A stretch of 46,184 nucleotides of DNA, from NCBI GenBank assembly GCA_000934455.1, contig KN883715.1:72095-118278 (forward strand), read 5' to 3'. The notes under the pieces were generated by a model. It was not told where the DNA came from, ran no database searches, and saw only the letters and a list, made by a program, of their open reading frames with translations. Each line of letters begins with the position of its first letter. The stretch's first letter is position 1. The position numbers were made by a program, and so were the translations under genes. This document shows positions 1 to 12,000 of the stretch, in pieces. The DNA is from Apostichopus parvimensis (taxonomy: Eukaryota > Echinodermata > Holothuroidea > Aspidochirotida > Stichopodidae).

Positions 1-2735
1 TTATAAATGGGTTATATCCCAGTGTAGCCCAATATTCCCTACCATTAGCGAAATCAGATGGTATTCTTTATGTTCCCCCCACTCCCCCCCCCCCTGGCGC
101 TCCCCTTTTAGTATTTTCCGCACAGCCTCTTTGAATTCAGAGGACATTGAACATTAGGAGAAGGAGAAACCAGTAATAGTAATTGTTTTATTATAATAAC
201 GGCAAGGTTCTTCGTACCAAGAATACCATACAAATAATTAACATAATTTGCATGTCACTTTGCATAGTGATAATTAGCTGGGTAGTCGGTACGTTATACT
301 CTGACTGTTTTAGTCATGAAGCACCCTACTACACATACAGGGCTCTGTAGTATGCCCAAATATGCTAGAAAGTCCAATAATCATCTAATAATAAGTAAGT
401 TCAACCATGCTCCAGTTTTCAACTATATACCCAGTACACTGGAAAATTGACTTGTCAATTCTAACAATCTCAATGGCAGGGAATAGTTGGGCGAGCAGAA
501 CCCTTAGGAAAGTAATTTTGAAAACTTCTAAGTAGTTTTAATTTTTTTTATAATGTACTAAACTTTGAACCCAAATACTGATGATCTTTAAGAGGATATA
601 TATTCAGGTGGCTGAAATTTGATTGCTTCATAAAAATGCCAGAAGTTTTTTCCATCTGTCTGTCAAAACCACATCTTCATAGCGTTTCGTATAAAGAATA
701 TATGAATATTCAAACAAGAAGATTACAATCTAGGAATGTAAAACTTTTTTTTGAAAACAGTTACAACTACTGTACTGTAATCTACTTCAGGGAAGAATCA
801 GGGGTTAGCCAATCAAAAATAGGTTCTATTCAATCCCACATTTTATATCTCGAGTTAGCAACAAGATATTTGAGTTGGGCTTTCCAATTTCACTCCCCCC
901 CCTTCTTCATGTAACTGCTACATAGTCTACCAGTGCAATATATATCCCTGTATTAATGCATGTACTGTCTCTTTGTTTACTGAATGATTCATGCAAGATA
1001 ATCAAAATTGCAGTCTGCAAGTTGCATTGCAGCATTTTATGCCTCCCCCAAATCAGACTTTATTTGTGTGTCACTGCACTGTGTTGAAGTATGGTGTGCT
1101 AATTTACCTAAGTACCTGTCCGTCCACAGAACGTGTGCTACATGATACATTCATGAGCCAAATTATACGCACACACATATATATCTATAAAGCACCTTGT
1201 AACATTATACTCACCGAACTGCATAACACTGTTCGTAATGGCATGCATTAGAGGGGACGGCGGCGGAGTCTGTCAAAAAATTTGACAACGTCGTCGTAAA
1301 ATTTTACTGCACACCTCTGGCAATGAAAAATCGCATGTCCTGTTTTATTGTGGAGAATTTTTATCTTTTTGAAATTTGGAGAAGTTTTGAGATTGTGTCT
1401 GACATTTTGACGAAGTCTTAAATTCAAAGTACATTGACAGGTGAGCAGATATATTGAAAGTGTCTCACATTCGAGGGGAAAAAGTGAGTTTTGCACAGAG
1501 GGAAAGGTAAGCTTTTGAAGAATATTCCTATATGTGTCATGTGAGGCCATTGCAGATGGCATGCTGTGTTCTACTTGCTGGACTTAGAACGAGGTTATCG
1601 GCCTAAATTGATTTACCTTTCAACATCCGAAGAACTAGTATGAAATACGAAGATGAGGAAGGAGTGTTTGAACCTGCGCTATGAATGTTTTCTTCCACTA
1701 TACGTGTCATATAACTGTCACATTATCTGTTACCAGTTCTTATTCCTATAAGTTGGCATTTTGCGGTGAATTTGTTACAATCTGACCAGTTTTGTGTACA
1801 GAACTGGACTCTTTTAAAGGAAGATAAGTTGTTTCCAAAATAAATATAAAAAAAACCCAACAACAACCGTATACTTTTTGTCCACCAATATCACATCAGA
1901 AATGATAAAATGTGGCATGCAGCTGACATCATGACTTTTATTATTACACACATGTGTCAAAAATAAGGTCTGTAGATTAGAATATATTTTATGCTAGCTC
2001 AGTGTTCTCTGACTGGCGACACTTAAAATGTTTCCATTTTTGCATTGAGTACTTTTGAGGTTGATGAGTATTGAGTAATGGCAAATGGAACCCCCTCCCC
2101 CCCAAAGAAAAAAAATCTGGGTTGAAAAAGGTCTGCTAGAGAAATAGACCTTTGCACTCGTTTAGCACATGTATCGACCTTTTGCATAAAGCTCTTCTTT
2201 GTGTCAATTTCAAAGGTTTTTAAGTTATTCCTGTTGTACACATTCAGGTAGTCAAGTATGTGCAAAGAACACTAAACCTGTTTAGTGTTCAGTTTCCATA
2301 GAAATCCCCATTCATCCTCATCTGCTTGATTGGAATCTCCGAAGGTCAGCAACTATGTATGTCTAGAAGCTCGGAATCTTTAATGAAACATCTCAAATGA
2401 CAATACCGTACATTGGATGTTAAAACTCATTGGATCAGAAGAAATCCAAAGCTCCGAAATGGCGTCTGATAATTTCAAAAAAACATGATCGGCAAGACCG
2501 ATGAATAGCAATCGTGTAATCCATCAGATCTCGTCAACTGGTATCTTATTATTAAAAGTCCCAAAAATCTGGGAAAAGCTGCCCAGCTGTCGTTTGGTTA
2601 TTGGGGTTTCAACTAGAATCAAGCTCAGGTTCAACTCAGATAAATAGCAAAGTCATTTGATAGGAATCTTGTGTTTGGTTTACAGTTCAGGATTAAAGCA
2701 GTGTGTTGTAACTTTGCCTTGTCACATTCACAAAA
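1..2735. other. Non-coding, no recognised gene
   Basis: AT-rich sequence with a C-rich run near 77-110 and a short perfect inverted repeat TGTCAAA/TTTGACA with a 3-base loop at 1271-1287. A 92-codon open frame at 636-914 resembles, over a short stretch, another at 39842-40075, and is more likely part of a repeat than a gene. I see nothing else to support. Confidence 0.6.
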
Positions 2736-2807
2736 TCTATATTTTGATGAGTGCTGTTCCCGAGTGGTGTTTTATGTTGGTGTTGTCAATTGGGTGTTGT
2801 AAATTGG

Positions 2808-2912
2808 TATTGCAAGGTGTAAGGTGTTGGTAAGGTAAGGTGTAAGGTGTTGTAAGGTAAGGTGTTGTAAGGTAAGGTGTTGTAAGGTTGTAAGGTGTAA
2901 GGTGTTGTAAAT
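2808..2912. repeat. GTAAGGTGTT minisatellite
   Basis: An irregular tandem array built from GTAAGGT and GTTGTAAGGT variants, about 100 bp. It translates in the minus strand as a Tyr-Leu-Thr-Thr-Pro low-complexity peptide, which is an artefact of the array. Each unit contains GTAAGG, which resembles a 5' splice donor core. Confidence 0.85.
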
Positions 2913-3289
2913 TGGTCAAAGATTGGTCAAAGATGAATTGACTGTTTCACCAATTGATCGTTCATTGGGAAGAACCCTAGTTAACTTCACCTGAAGACGC
3001 TTGATAAAGTATGTTGTACACTAGTATAGGATCATAATCACAGAGAGAATTTAATATTTAGTTGAAATATGCAAATAATTATTTCTATATTTTACAGAGT
3101 GTTTTTTTGTCTTTTAGACTTTCTGATTCCTTGCAGAGAGCAGAAGGAATCTATGCAATGGTGATAACTATGTGTGTGTGTATGTGACACTTGAGTGTAC
3201 ATGTTCTAACTTCAGAAGGGTAACTGGGGTACATTTCATATTTGGTATGTTGGTTGAAGGTTCCCCTTGGGTAGAACTGGTTTGGGATA

Positions 3290-3700
3290 GTTGTTGATAG
3301 TGGTGAAAGGTCATTTGAGGTCAGCACAGGTCATATACTGAAAACATTGTTCACACAATATCTCAAGAAGTAGAAAGTTGCAGGAAGTTCAAACTTGGTG
3401 TGTATCATGCCGTTGGTGAGCAGACGATCTGTATTGTTTTTGTGAATGTCAAAGGCCATTTGAGGTCAACAGAAGGGAAAATTTGTGAAAATCTTGTTAA
3501 CTTGATATCTCAAGGAAGGTAGCCTGCCTGTTCAGTTCTTATATGTGGCTTGTGGATTTCCTGTAATTAGTTCAGCAAACATTATTGTTTGGGGTGGAGG
3601 TCAAAGGTCATTTGGGATCAGCAGAGGGCAAAATGTGAATATATCAAAAGTGCTATATCTCCAGAACCAGAAAGGAGCTCATATATGAATGGTAGGGTAG
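3290..3700 (+). repeat. AGGTCA-rich degenerate tandem repeat (about three units)
   Basis: Three diverged units of about 145 bp each begin with an AAAGGTCATTTGAGGTCAGC-type block. They continue with a TGTGAA...CTTGTTAAC..ATATCTCAAG-type block. Unit starts are near 3306, 3451 and 3603. Unit one carries three perfect AGGTCA hexamers at 3308, 3318 and 3328, each separated by 4 bases. Related fragments occur at 5764-5790 and 24124-24149. I regard it as an interspersed family in this genome rather than a local duplication. Confidence 0.75.
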
Positions 3701-3748
3701 TGGTGTATTGTATAGTTTGTACACAATTTGATGAAGGTCAGAGTTCAT

Positions 3749-3820
3749 TTAAGCACCTACTCCCATGTAAACCCACTTAAGCACCTACTCCCATGTAAAC
3801 CCACTTAAGCACCCACTCCC
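3749..3820. repeat. 28-bp tandem repeat, 2.6 copies
   Basis: Units at 3749-3776 and 3777-3804 are identical, followed by a partial unit 3805-3820 with one change (CACCTACTCCC to CACCCACTCCC). The unit begins TTAAGCACCTACTCCC. Near identity suggests recent duplication. Confidence 0.95.
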
Positions 3821-6168
3821 AACACTTCTGTTCAAAAATTATGAAGTATTTGTCTTCTCCGATATATAGGCCTGATCCTATAAATTTTGTTCCCATCGGG
3901 AGGGGTATGTACGAATTTAGCTGATCTGTATTGGATACTCTGAGCACTATAGATTTCGACTGTGAAGCTACCATACAGTACCGTTCCTAGTAACCTAACA
4001 TTTGAGCTGCGTTGAGTGCAATAATCGCAGTCATCGTGCTCATCTCCTTTTGCTTTCTGGCCGCAAATGTCGTGACAATTACCATAAAACTGTCGATCTG
4101 AGAGCACGTACGTTCCTCGCAACGAACGCAGCCATAAGTCTATTCATCTCAACACCGGTGTGAATTGTTTGGTCTGTGCAAGCAATAGCTGTAATTCTAT
4201 AGTTAATGTTATTCATCTAGTTACAATAGAAATTTGATCGGAGTGAAATGACAATTTTATCAGACAGGTAGGTAAGTGCTTCCCCCATTCGCAATCTAAA
4301 CTGGAAATCATGCCCTTCCTGCCCCTTCCCCCCCTTCCCCCCTCTTCCCCCTTCCTTCCGGCCCCAACAGTGGAGGTCATAGTGGTTTAGCATACATGTG
4401 TCATGTTAATATTTGGTTACCCTGATCTGAAAGTACTATCCCATAGTTTACTACTCCAGGATTTATCTCTCCTCATGAATTTGTTGTCAATGGTGAAAAG
4501 GGATTTTCACTAAAGTACTGAACATATTGACTGTAAGTCTGTACCAATACTAGTTAATGATAGTCCAGAAAAAAATGCAGAGGCAAGCAAATAACATGTC
4601 ACATCAAGGCCCTTGCAAAGAAAAGGACGATAATTATCGTAGGGGGGAAAATCCCTTTAAGATCCCTCTGCAGCCTCGCACTGAGCATGATGGATTACAC
4701 ACACATGTATGTTTATATAGCTATTGTCATGAAGCTGTCTCTGAACAACTGATTTCCGTACTTAATTTGTAATACTCATACTGAATGCCGAATTTGTGTA
4801 TAAAAGACGAATAATTTCAGAGAAATTTTAGGAAAAGATATAACATATTTTGCAGATCTATATAACTCTATTTTGTGGAAATGACAGTAGCGTCTCCTTA
4901 TTAAAGAAAAGTGGTTTAATTACTGCCTGTGCCTAGAGAACTGCAGGGAGAAACGCTGTCTGCAATTATCTCAGTGACCTAAAACAGATACCTCTCTATG
5001 ATCGTCAAACCACTGGATGCTTGCCCAAGCCCAACCAAGTTAGTATAAAAGTCTGCTTTATATTTGAATATATATCAAAAATGTTGTAGCCATACAGGTG
5101 ACAATTATATCTGCAAACTCACTTTTATGTCTTTTTAATTATTCTATTGTCCCTCGCTGACAGGTTTTATGGTGGTATATAATACTGGACTTATACTCGC
5201 AATGCCTAGTTGATCACTATTGGTATAAACAATTTCATCCGTAATTATGAAGACCAGATCTTTTGAGACATTTTCACAACAACTCTAGCACATAGATTGA
5301 CTTATATAACTATAAAAAATCTTTGGAGATCACATATTAAACAGTATAGATCATGCAATGCTATAGGATCAATATAACAGCGCCCTCTGTGGAAATGTTG
5401 AAGGTCCTCACATTGTCACCCAGCTACGCGATGTGAAGTTATTATTAAAGTTGCTCGGTTCCAGGCAAACAGTAAATTGACCTCTGATAAATTGTAATAG
5501 AATGAATCAGTACTTTTCTGATGAGACACTGCAGTTGAGAATGTGAATTTGAAAGTATTAGCCACCATTTTTTAGCTCAGCTAAAAGCTTTCAGCTGAGC
5601 TATAAGCAATCGTGCGATTCTGCTGAAATTCTGTCATTTTGTGTCATTTTGCCACCGTGTTTGAAAGACTGCCATTTTGTAATTTCTCTTTAGATTTGGC
5701 TGAAATTTTATCAGTGGTTTGTGTGAGTTAATAATTCATACATACTATGATATTTTTAAATTTGAAGGTCATTTGAGGTCATTTTCTGAAAACGTAAGCA
5801 ATGCTGCTCCCCCTAGAGCATTTGTCCAGATCTGCTGTAATGTTGTAGATATATGGTTTGAATGGTGGTGAACCAAAGTTGTTCAGGAAGAATACTTTTG
5901 TCATCATGTGAGGGCCCAAAACAGGGCCTTCTGTAGAATTTTTGGTTATGATGAAAAGAGGCCGTAGATCATATGCAAATGATAATGAAATTTGTTTTAC
6001 AACTTTCCAATATTCATGACCAGTATGTGCTTTGGTGTGAGTAGCAAAATGTCTTCCATTTTAATTTTCCTATCATATTGAGAAATACTGTAATTCCACT
6101 TGTCTGGATCAAGTCAAATACTTACTTGTTATTCAGGTTTTATATCTAGTTGTTTTTAGATCAAGTAG
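3821..6168. other. Non-coding, no recognised gene
   Basis: AT-rich sequence with a C/T-rich block (about 4310-4366) made of CCCCTTCC-type runs that could form a G-quadruplex on the opposite strand. It also holds an AGGTCA repeat fragment at 5764-5790. A 96-codon minus-strand open frame at 3832-4122 shows no recognisable domain. I see no other structure. Confidence 0.55.
5766..5781 (+). repeat. AGGTCA direct repeat, spacing 4 (repeat fragment)
   Basis: AGGTCA TTTG AGGTCA, identical in layout to the first unit of the array at 3290-3700 and embedded in a similar flank (TGAAGGTCATTTGAGGTCAT). Likely an isolated fragment of the same interspersed family. Confidence 0.7.
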
Positions 6169-6176
6169 CATACAGT

Positions 6177-6415
6177 CATAGGCGTAGGAGCCCAACATGG
6201 TTTGGGTAGGGGGGGGGGGGCTGTAACGACTTGCCCGAAAAATATAACCGAAATTTAAATTCAACATGTTAACGTGCATATGATATAGGCATGCATCAAT
6301 TATTACATCACATGCCAATAACATGCAAAAATTCTCAGCATATTGCCAGAATTTTCACAAAATTTTTGGGTTGGGTGGCTGCCACTCCCCAGCCCCCCCG
6401 CCTCCTACGCATATG
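6177..6415. mobile_element. hAT-like MITE with 8-bp target site duplication
   Basis: The 239-bp element has terminal inverted repeats CATAGGCGTAGGAG (6177-6190) and its reverse complement with one mismatch at 6402-6415. It is flanked on both sides by the identical octamer CATACAGT (6169-6176 and 6416-6423). An 8-bp target duplication and a CA..G-type terminus are typical of the hAT superfamily. Poly-G near 6211-6220 and poly-C near 6392-6399 form a sub-terminal inverted pairing. There is no coding capacity, so it is non-autonomous. Confidence 0.85.
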
Positions 6416-6423
6416 CATACAGT

Positions 6424-8471
6424 ACATACAGTAGGTACAGTACTTTAGTGTAGGGATTGGATATTTAATCCATCAGCCTCTGTTGTCAGACTATTACTAT
6501 TGCGTGCTATCCTTCAGGGTATCCAGGGTAGCAGTGATTTATGTTTTAGGGTTTTTGTGAACTTTTCATTGCAGCTCCACTATTTAATGTCAATTTATAT
6601 ATACAAGTCTTTTTAATTTCTCTCTATACATGATTTTTTTTGGCGTTTGGTCGGTAAATTTACCATTTGAACCTCATATTACCCAACATAAACTTCCAAT
6701 CGATCAAACTAGGGCAGACCTCAAGTATTTTCGCACCAAATGAAGGTTAATGGGCAGGCCTAGTAATTAATGATTCCATTATCTTCTCAACCTTTCTGTT
6801 GCCAAGGTCCTTTTTATATTCAACCTGTTTGTATTATTCTCATGTTAAAAATGTCTTACTCACAGGCAAATAGTAAATTAAAAAAAAAGAAGAAAAAAAA
6901 AGAAAAAAGAAGCAATTGTGACTTCATTGACGTTGCGTGCAGTGACTGCAATCGAGCTACCGTCAAGAAATGAAAAATTCATCAAGACATTTATCAAAGT
7001 GAGCTCTAGAAAGCCGCTATAAAGTTAAAAGTGGATTGTGTAGTTTTGTCTTAGCTAGGCCGCATGAATAATTGTCACTTTAATTCAAATTCAAACTCTT
7101 ATGGCCACCTCCCTTTCTAGAATATTTGTTCCTCGACGAGACATTTTATTGACAATTCAAGTTTACCTCGCCTCAACGTCGGGAAATAATTTTTCCGAGC
7201 TAAATTATATACATACTAGGTAGATCATTCGAGACCGATGCACAGATTACATGTTTGCGTAATTCGGTGGAATATTTAATAGGAGTGTTGTATCGGAGGA
7301 AGAGAAGGCTTGTACTTGTTTTGTAGATTGTCTTCTAAGTTTTTGAATATGAAATTACAACCAAGTTTACATGATGAGATAGAAAATGAAGTTGCTGGTA
7401 AAAACATTGTCGCTGATGGAAGCGATAGATGACAAATTAACCGGTTTGCAATCATCAAATCGGCTGCAAAATACATCTCTGTGTCATCCTTAGAGATCTC
7501 GAACGTGATTCTCTATTTTCTGCTTTCCTTTTATTTATTCATTATGCTCCATTATTCATCGCTTTTATTTTGTAAGCGATTGCGACGCAGGTCTATTGTG
7601 CATGTTTTTCAAGGCACCGTGAAAATCTTTCATTTCAATTTGAGTTGTATTTTTCATGGACTAGAACATTTTGAAATTGAGTGTGGCATTTGGCAAAAGA
7701 ATTTCACTTAAGCATCAACAAGCTTTTTTTCCCCCCTTACTTTTGTCTCTTCATCAAAACAGTATATATTCTACTCTCGGTGCAGTTGTCATCATCGTTA
7801 TTCGGTTTTAACCCATCTACCCTTCGACAACGTTAGGTACTAAATCTGTCAAGCATGTACCTCTAAAATGTTGATATCTTCGGTAATTTGAAAAGGTTCA
7901 CAGTAGACTGGATATGAAGGACACATGGTCGATGAAAGTCGACATTCGAATCAGACATTTGAAAATCAGGTAAAAAAAAAAAACGGTACGAAAAGGAAGA
8001 AGGATAAAGAAAAGCCGTACATGATTTATAAAAGATCCATTACGTCCAGGGTACGAGGGAGGACGAGGTTTCCTTGCCACAGATTAAATGGCCGATGGGT
8101 ACCCGCAGAAGAGATCTACTGTAAATTTACGAGGGAATGGTCTCTTTTTTTTGGCTGGAAGCCTGCTCTGACATTTCTCATAATAGAATGATCAAATTTC
8201 ATCTGAAGCAAAACTCTAGCGACTTCACGTCGGTACGAATTTGAACTATTGCCCTTAGGTTTAATAATGGAAGTTCGCTGAGATTGAAAAGTTGTAAATT
8301 TGAAGAAGGTTTAAGAGCCCTGCAAAGTTATACTTCCTTCGGCTTGATAGCTAGGTAATAAAATATCTCAAACCCAATAAGACTCCGACGATCCCGTTAT
8401 ACTTCCGGGGAATGACGGATCGCGTTCTCTCACTTGCGTGAGTCTGCAGCGTATACATATATCTATCAAAA
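6424..8471. other. Non-coding, no recognised gene
   Basis: Contains an A/AAG-rich tract at about 6878-6912, a 20-bp motif at 7173-7192 shared with 15277-15296, and a CpG-containing stretch near 8220-8430. Short open frames on both strands have no recognisable domain. Confidence 0.5.
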
Positions 8472-8524
8472 TGTGGTAGGCTAGGATGATTGGGGTTCAC
8501 ATGTTAAGTGGAGACAGGTAGGCA
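8472..8524 (-). mobile_element. Fold-back element arm fragment
   Basis: Reads GTGGTAGGCTAGGATGATTG and ends AAGTGGAGACAGGTAGG. On the minus strand this is the CCTGTCTCC terminal block followed by the CTAGCCTA internal block of the fold-back family. Only one arm is recognised. Confidence 0.55.
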
Positions 8525-8900
8525 TGATCTTTTGTACAAGTACGGTAACAAAGAAGCGTTAATGTCGATACAGTGTGTTTGTGTAGTGCAGCTTTTCGAC
8601 AGAGCTGCAACCAGCATCTTACAAATAACAGCAGTTGTAATTTATTTTTATAATTTGTGAGTTAAACTTGATAATTGGTTGAGTCAGAAACAAACCCCTG
8701 GAGAGAGTGAGCTGTGCATTGTTATTGATTCTATTGATTACAGTTAGTAGTAATGGACTTCACACATGGTTGTTTTAACAATTATTCATTTTGATATAGT
8801 AATTGTTCAGACTTGCTATAGTCAGTCCACGGTGAAAACGATGACATTATGCTTCAGTCTGTTGAAGCAGCTTTTCGATTTTACCAAAACTAATAATTTG

Positions 8901-9010
8901 CTGCACTCCTCTCTTACCTGTCTCCTTTACATCCACACTCTGATCTACCATCGCCTATAGAACTGGTGGTAACATTCTAGCCTGCGCTACATCCCCAATG
9001 ACCCTCTCTA
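8901..9010 (+). mobile_element. Fold-back element, left arm copy
   Basis: Matches the family arm in order: CACTCCTCTCTTACCTGTCTCC, CACTCTGATCTACC, CGCCTATAGAACTGGT, TAACATTCTAG, then CCCCAATGACCCTCTCTA. The opposite arm is not seen, so the copy is truncated or its right side has diverged. Confidence 0.75.
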
Positions 9011-12000
9011 TTTAATATTTTGAATCGTGTCTGGTATTGAAATTCTCCCGCAGAGTTTTTTGAAACCGCATGGTAGTTTACTACATCTACTTTTCATATA
9101 CAACCAATCACTGAATAAATATCATTGACATACTCAATGTATTTTTCGTTCAGGATCGCCCCCTCCATGTTTTCATATTAGTATGTGTACCAGTTGTGCA
9201 AAACTATTAATCACAACAAGATTGTAGTTGTTTAAACTGTTAACAAAGTGTGGCTTCTGACTGGCGCCCCCAGCAAAGAAATGGCTATACCCGGATCACC
9301 ACCAACTAAGGGCTGAATAGCTTAGTTTGTTTCTATTTGTTTCTTTACATAGTTCACCATTATTCATTTATTTAAAAAAATAACTTGAATGACTCCATAC
9401 ATTTTGCTACATGAGATACTATTTAAATTAATCCCAAATTGTATTGAAATATTTCATAAAGATGTTTATCTGATTACTGTAAACAATTAAAATTCTGCCA
9501 AGCGTATGTCGGGTTTGCACGGTACTGACACGTCCCTCTTCGCTATTATATGCAGGCCCCCGTTTTTTATTCAGGTAATTTTTTTTTATGCTTTTCCAAT
9601 CTCCTATAAAAGTAGGTCTAGTTCCAATTACATCAGTTACCACATTTTTTTCCCCCTTTTCAAATTGTCAAGGGTGCTTTAATCCTTGCTGTGCCCTGGC
9701 AGACATTTAAACAGATTGTGAAAGGTTTTAATCATTGCAATCCTCCTTAGGTTAGAGCAATCCCCCACTTACGAATCTCTCAACTTTGTCTATTTAATGT
9801 TTCGCAGCTCCTCAATCAAATTGTTGCAGCTGGGTTTTAAGTCCGATATAATAACGTGAGAAAGGCCTATGGCCGGAAGCCTCTGTGGAAGTGTAAGGGT
9901 TACAGTAATTTCCAGTGTCTCTCCGTTAGAGCTAAACCCGGTTGTGAAAAGCTGTTTTGAGACCAAGAGTGAAGTCTGCCTCTGAGGAAATTGGAGACCA
10001 AATTAGAGAGCCTTGTCCAAAGCAAATTCCCTGGATTGATTTTGGGAGATGAAAAAGTAAACTATTCTGGACGCAATCATGTCTTACTATATTTAGAGAG
10101 GTACAGTATGTCTGAACTCCTTGTGGCGAAGAAGAAAAAAGGGAAAAAATATTTGGTGAATTAAGGAGTTGCTTTGTGGACGGCTGGACGCAGTCTTGAC
10201 GAGATTTACAGAGGTGCAACATATCTGAACTAGTGATGAAAACGGACAGTTATTGGTTTTTTCTTTTGAAAACATCGTTGAGAATGACAAGGGTTTTTCT
10301 TAGTTTGTTCAGTTTTGTTGTGTAATAATACAAAATGCTTTGGGAAGCAAGATGTGAATTTTGAGCACAAACAATTGCTGCAAATTTTTACAATTATAAA
10401 ATTTGATGTTAAAAACTAAACTAAATGGTCAGTTTATCAGTTTTCATAGATCTATGTGTGTGTTTTGTATGGGAATATGGTAATTATAACATGCACAGGG
10501 AAAGCTTGGCTATCCCTTTTTCCAAAAAGAGACTAAGTTGCTTTGGTAAAGCATGTGAAACTGGTTCTTTCATGTGGCAGTTAACTTCAGTGAAAGATAA
10601 ATTGATGCACGATTTGTATATGAGTCATGGTAGATCAAAGATAGTTATTGTCATAAAGAGAAATTAACGAAAACCAGAATAAATAAATAAATGGATTATG
10701 TTTAAATATTTAGTTATTTATATTCATATATATATAGAGAGTTCTGTTCATAGCATCTCTTCTCAGATCCCACTTTCAGTTTCGATCAGTTTCGTTCAGT
10801 TGGATAGCATCATGATTGCTATCTTTAGAGTATTGGTAACTATGTCACCAAATGAGACTAGCAAAGTTTTTATATCTGTAGACTAAGAGGCCTGTAGTGG
10901 TAACGATGACCATCCTTCCTGGTTTTGAACCTCTAGACATTCAATCAGTATCCAAGGCCTAGTCTGTTTGGGTATCAGCACATAATACGTGAAGCCTGGG
11001 TACGAAAACCCGATGGACGCTGGAATTCCCCCGCCCCCCCCCTGCTATTCTATGTTTACCAACTCATTGCCCCTTTCAAATAATATGTATATGTATAACC
11101 AAGACATGTAGACTACAGACTAGCAATGAGTTATACCTCTAGTATAATCCCCACTCTCCAAAAATGAAAAGAACCAAAGAATGGACTCTAGACTTGATAT
11201 TTCAGTGACCTGGGTCCCTGATTAGAGTGAGTAATCTTAAAGGTGGTGACCAGACTCGACGTCTAATTGAAGGGACACGGTTTTAATTCTGGCCGTCTAG
11301 TTTTAATTTTTCATCAATCCCACTCGTAGTCCGTTCAAACACCATCATGTGCATCAATCTTCTACCACTACAGCTTATAAGTCACTCAGTTTGAATTTAG
11401 TCTTATTCACATGACGAAGATGACAAAAACAAGTAATTGTCATTAACGATGTACAGATTATGCAGCGCCTGTATAGCTGCATAGACCAGTCGACAGAAGT
11501 CTACTTTGTAATGTCAAGGTCTCAATGATGTCTCTGTATACATTATTGAAAAGGAACAAATGTTTTTCAAGTCAGTCAAAATTTTGGTTCTGAGATACGC
11601 AGTCTCGTAACCAGCTAATAATCAACTTTGCACTTTGCATGCAGTTACCCTCGGTGGGATTGAGATGTCATACATGTTGTCTTTCCCTGCAGCTTTCCAA
11701 AAATGATAAAAAAAATCTCATCCATTGGAAATCTCAATAACAGTTTGGTTGTGTTTGCTTGGGATTTAGACCCGAGGTAGGAGTTGGTGTTGTATTATTG
11801 ATCTAAGTGAGATAGATGTACCGATGACACACCAAAGCTTGAAAAGTTTATTGATAGAAGTTTAAGAACTGCTAAAACTGTCTCAATTTTCAGCTCAAAG
11901 GGAGAGAGAGAGGAAGATAGAGAGAGAAAATCTGTTAACAAAGTGCTCATCTATTGCGAACAAGCCTGTTTAGGTAAATGGACATAAAGTGCGAGGGCCT

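Noticed and set aside
2737..2919. Minus-strand Tyr-Leu-Thr-Thr-Pro repeat peptide
   Set aside because: It is the translation of the GTAAGGTGTT minisatellite.
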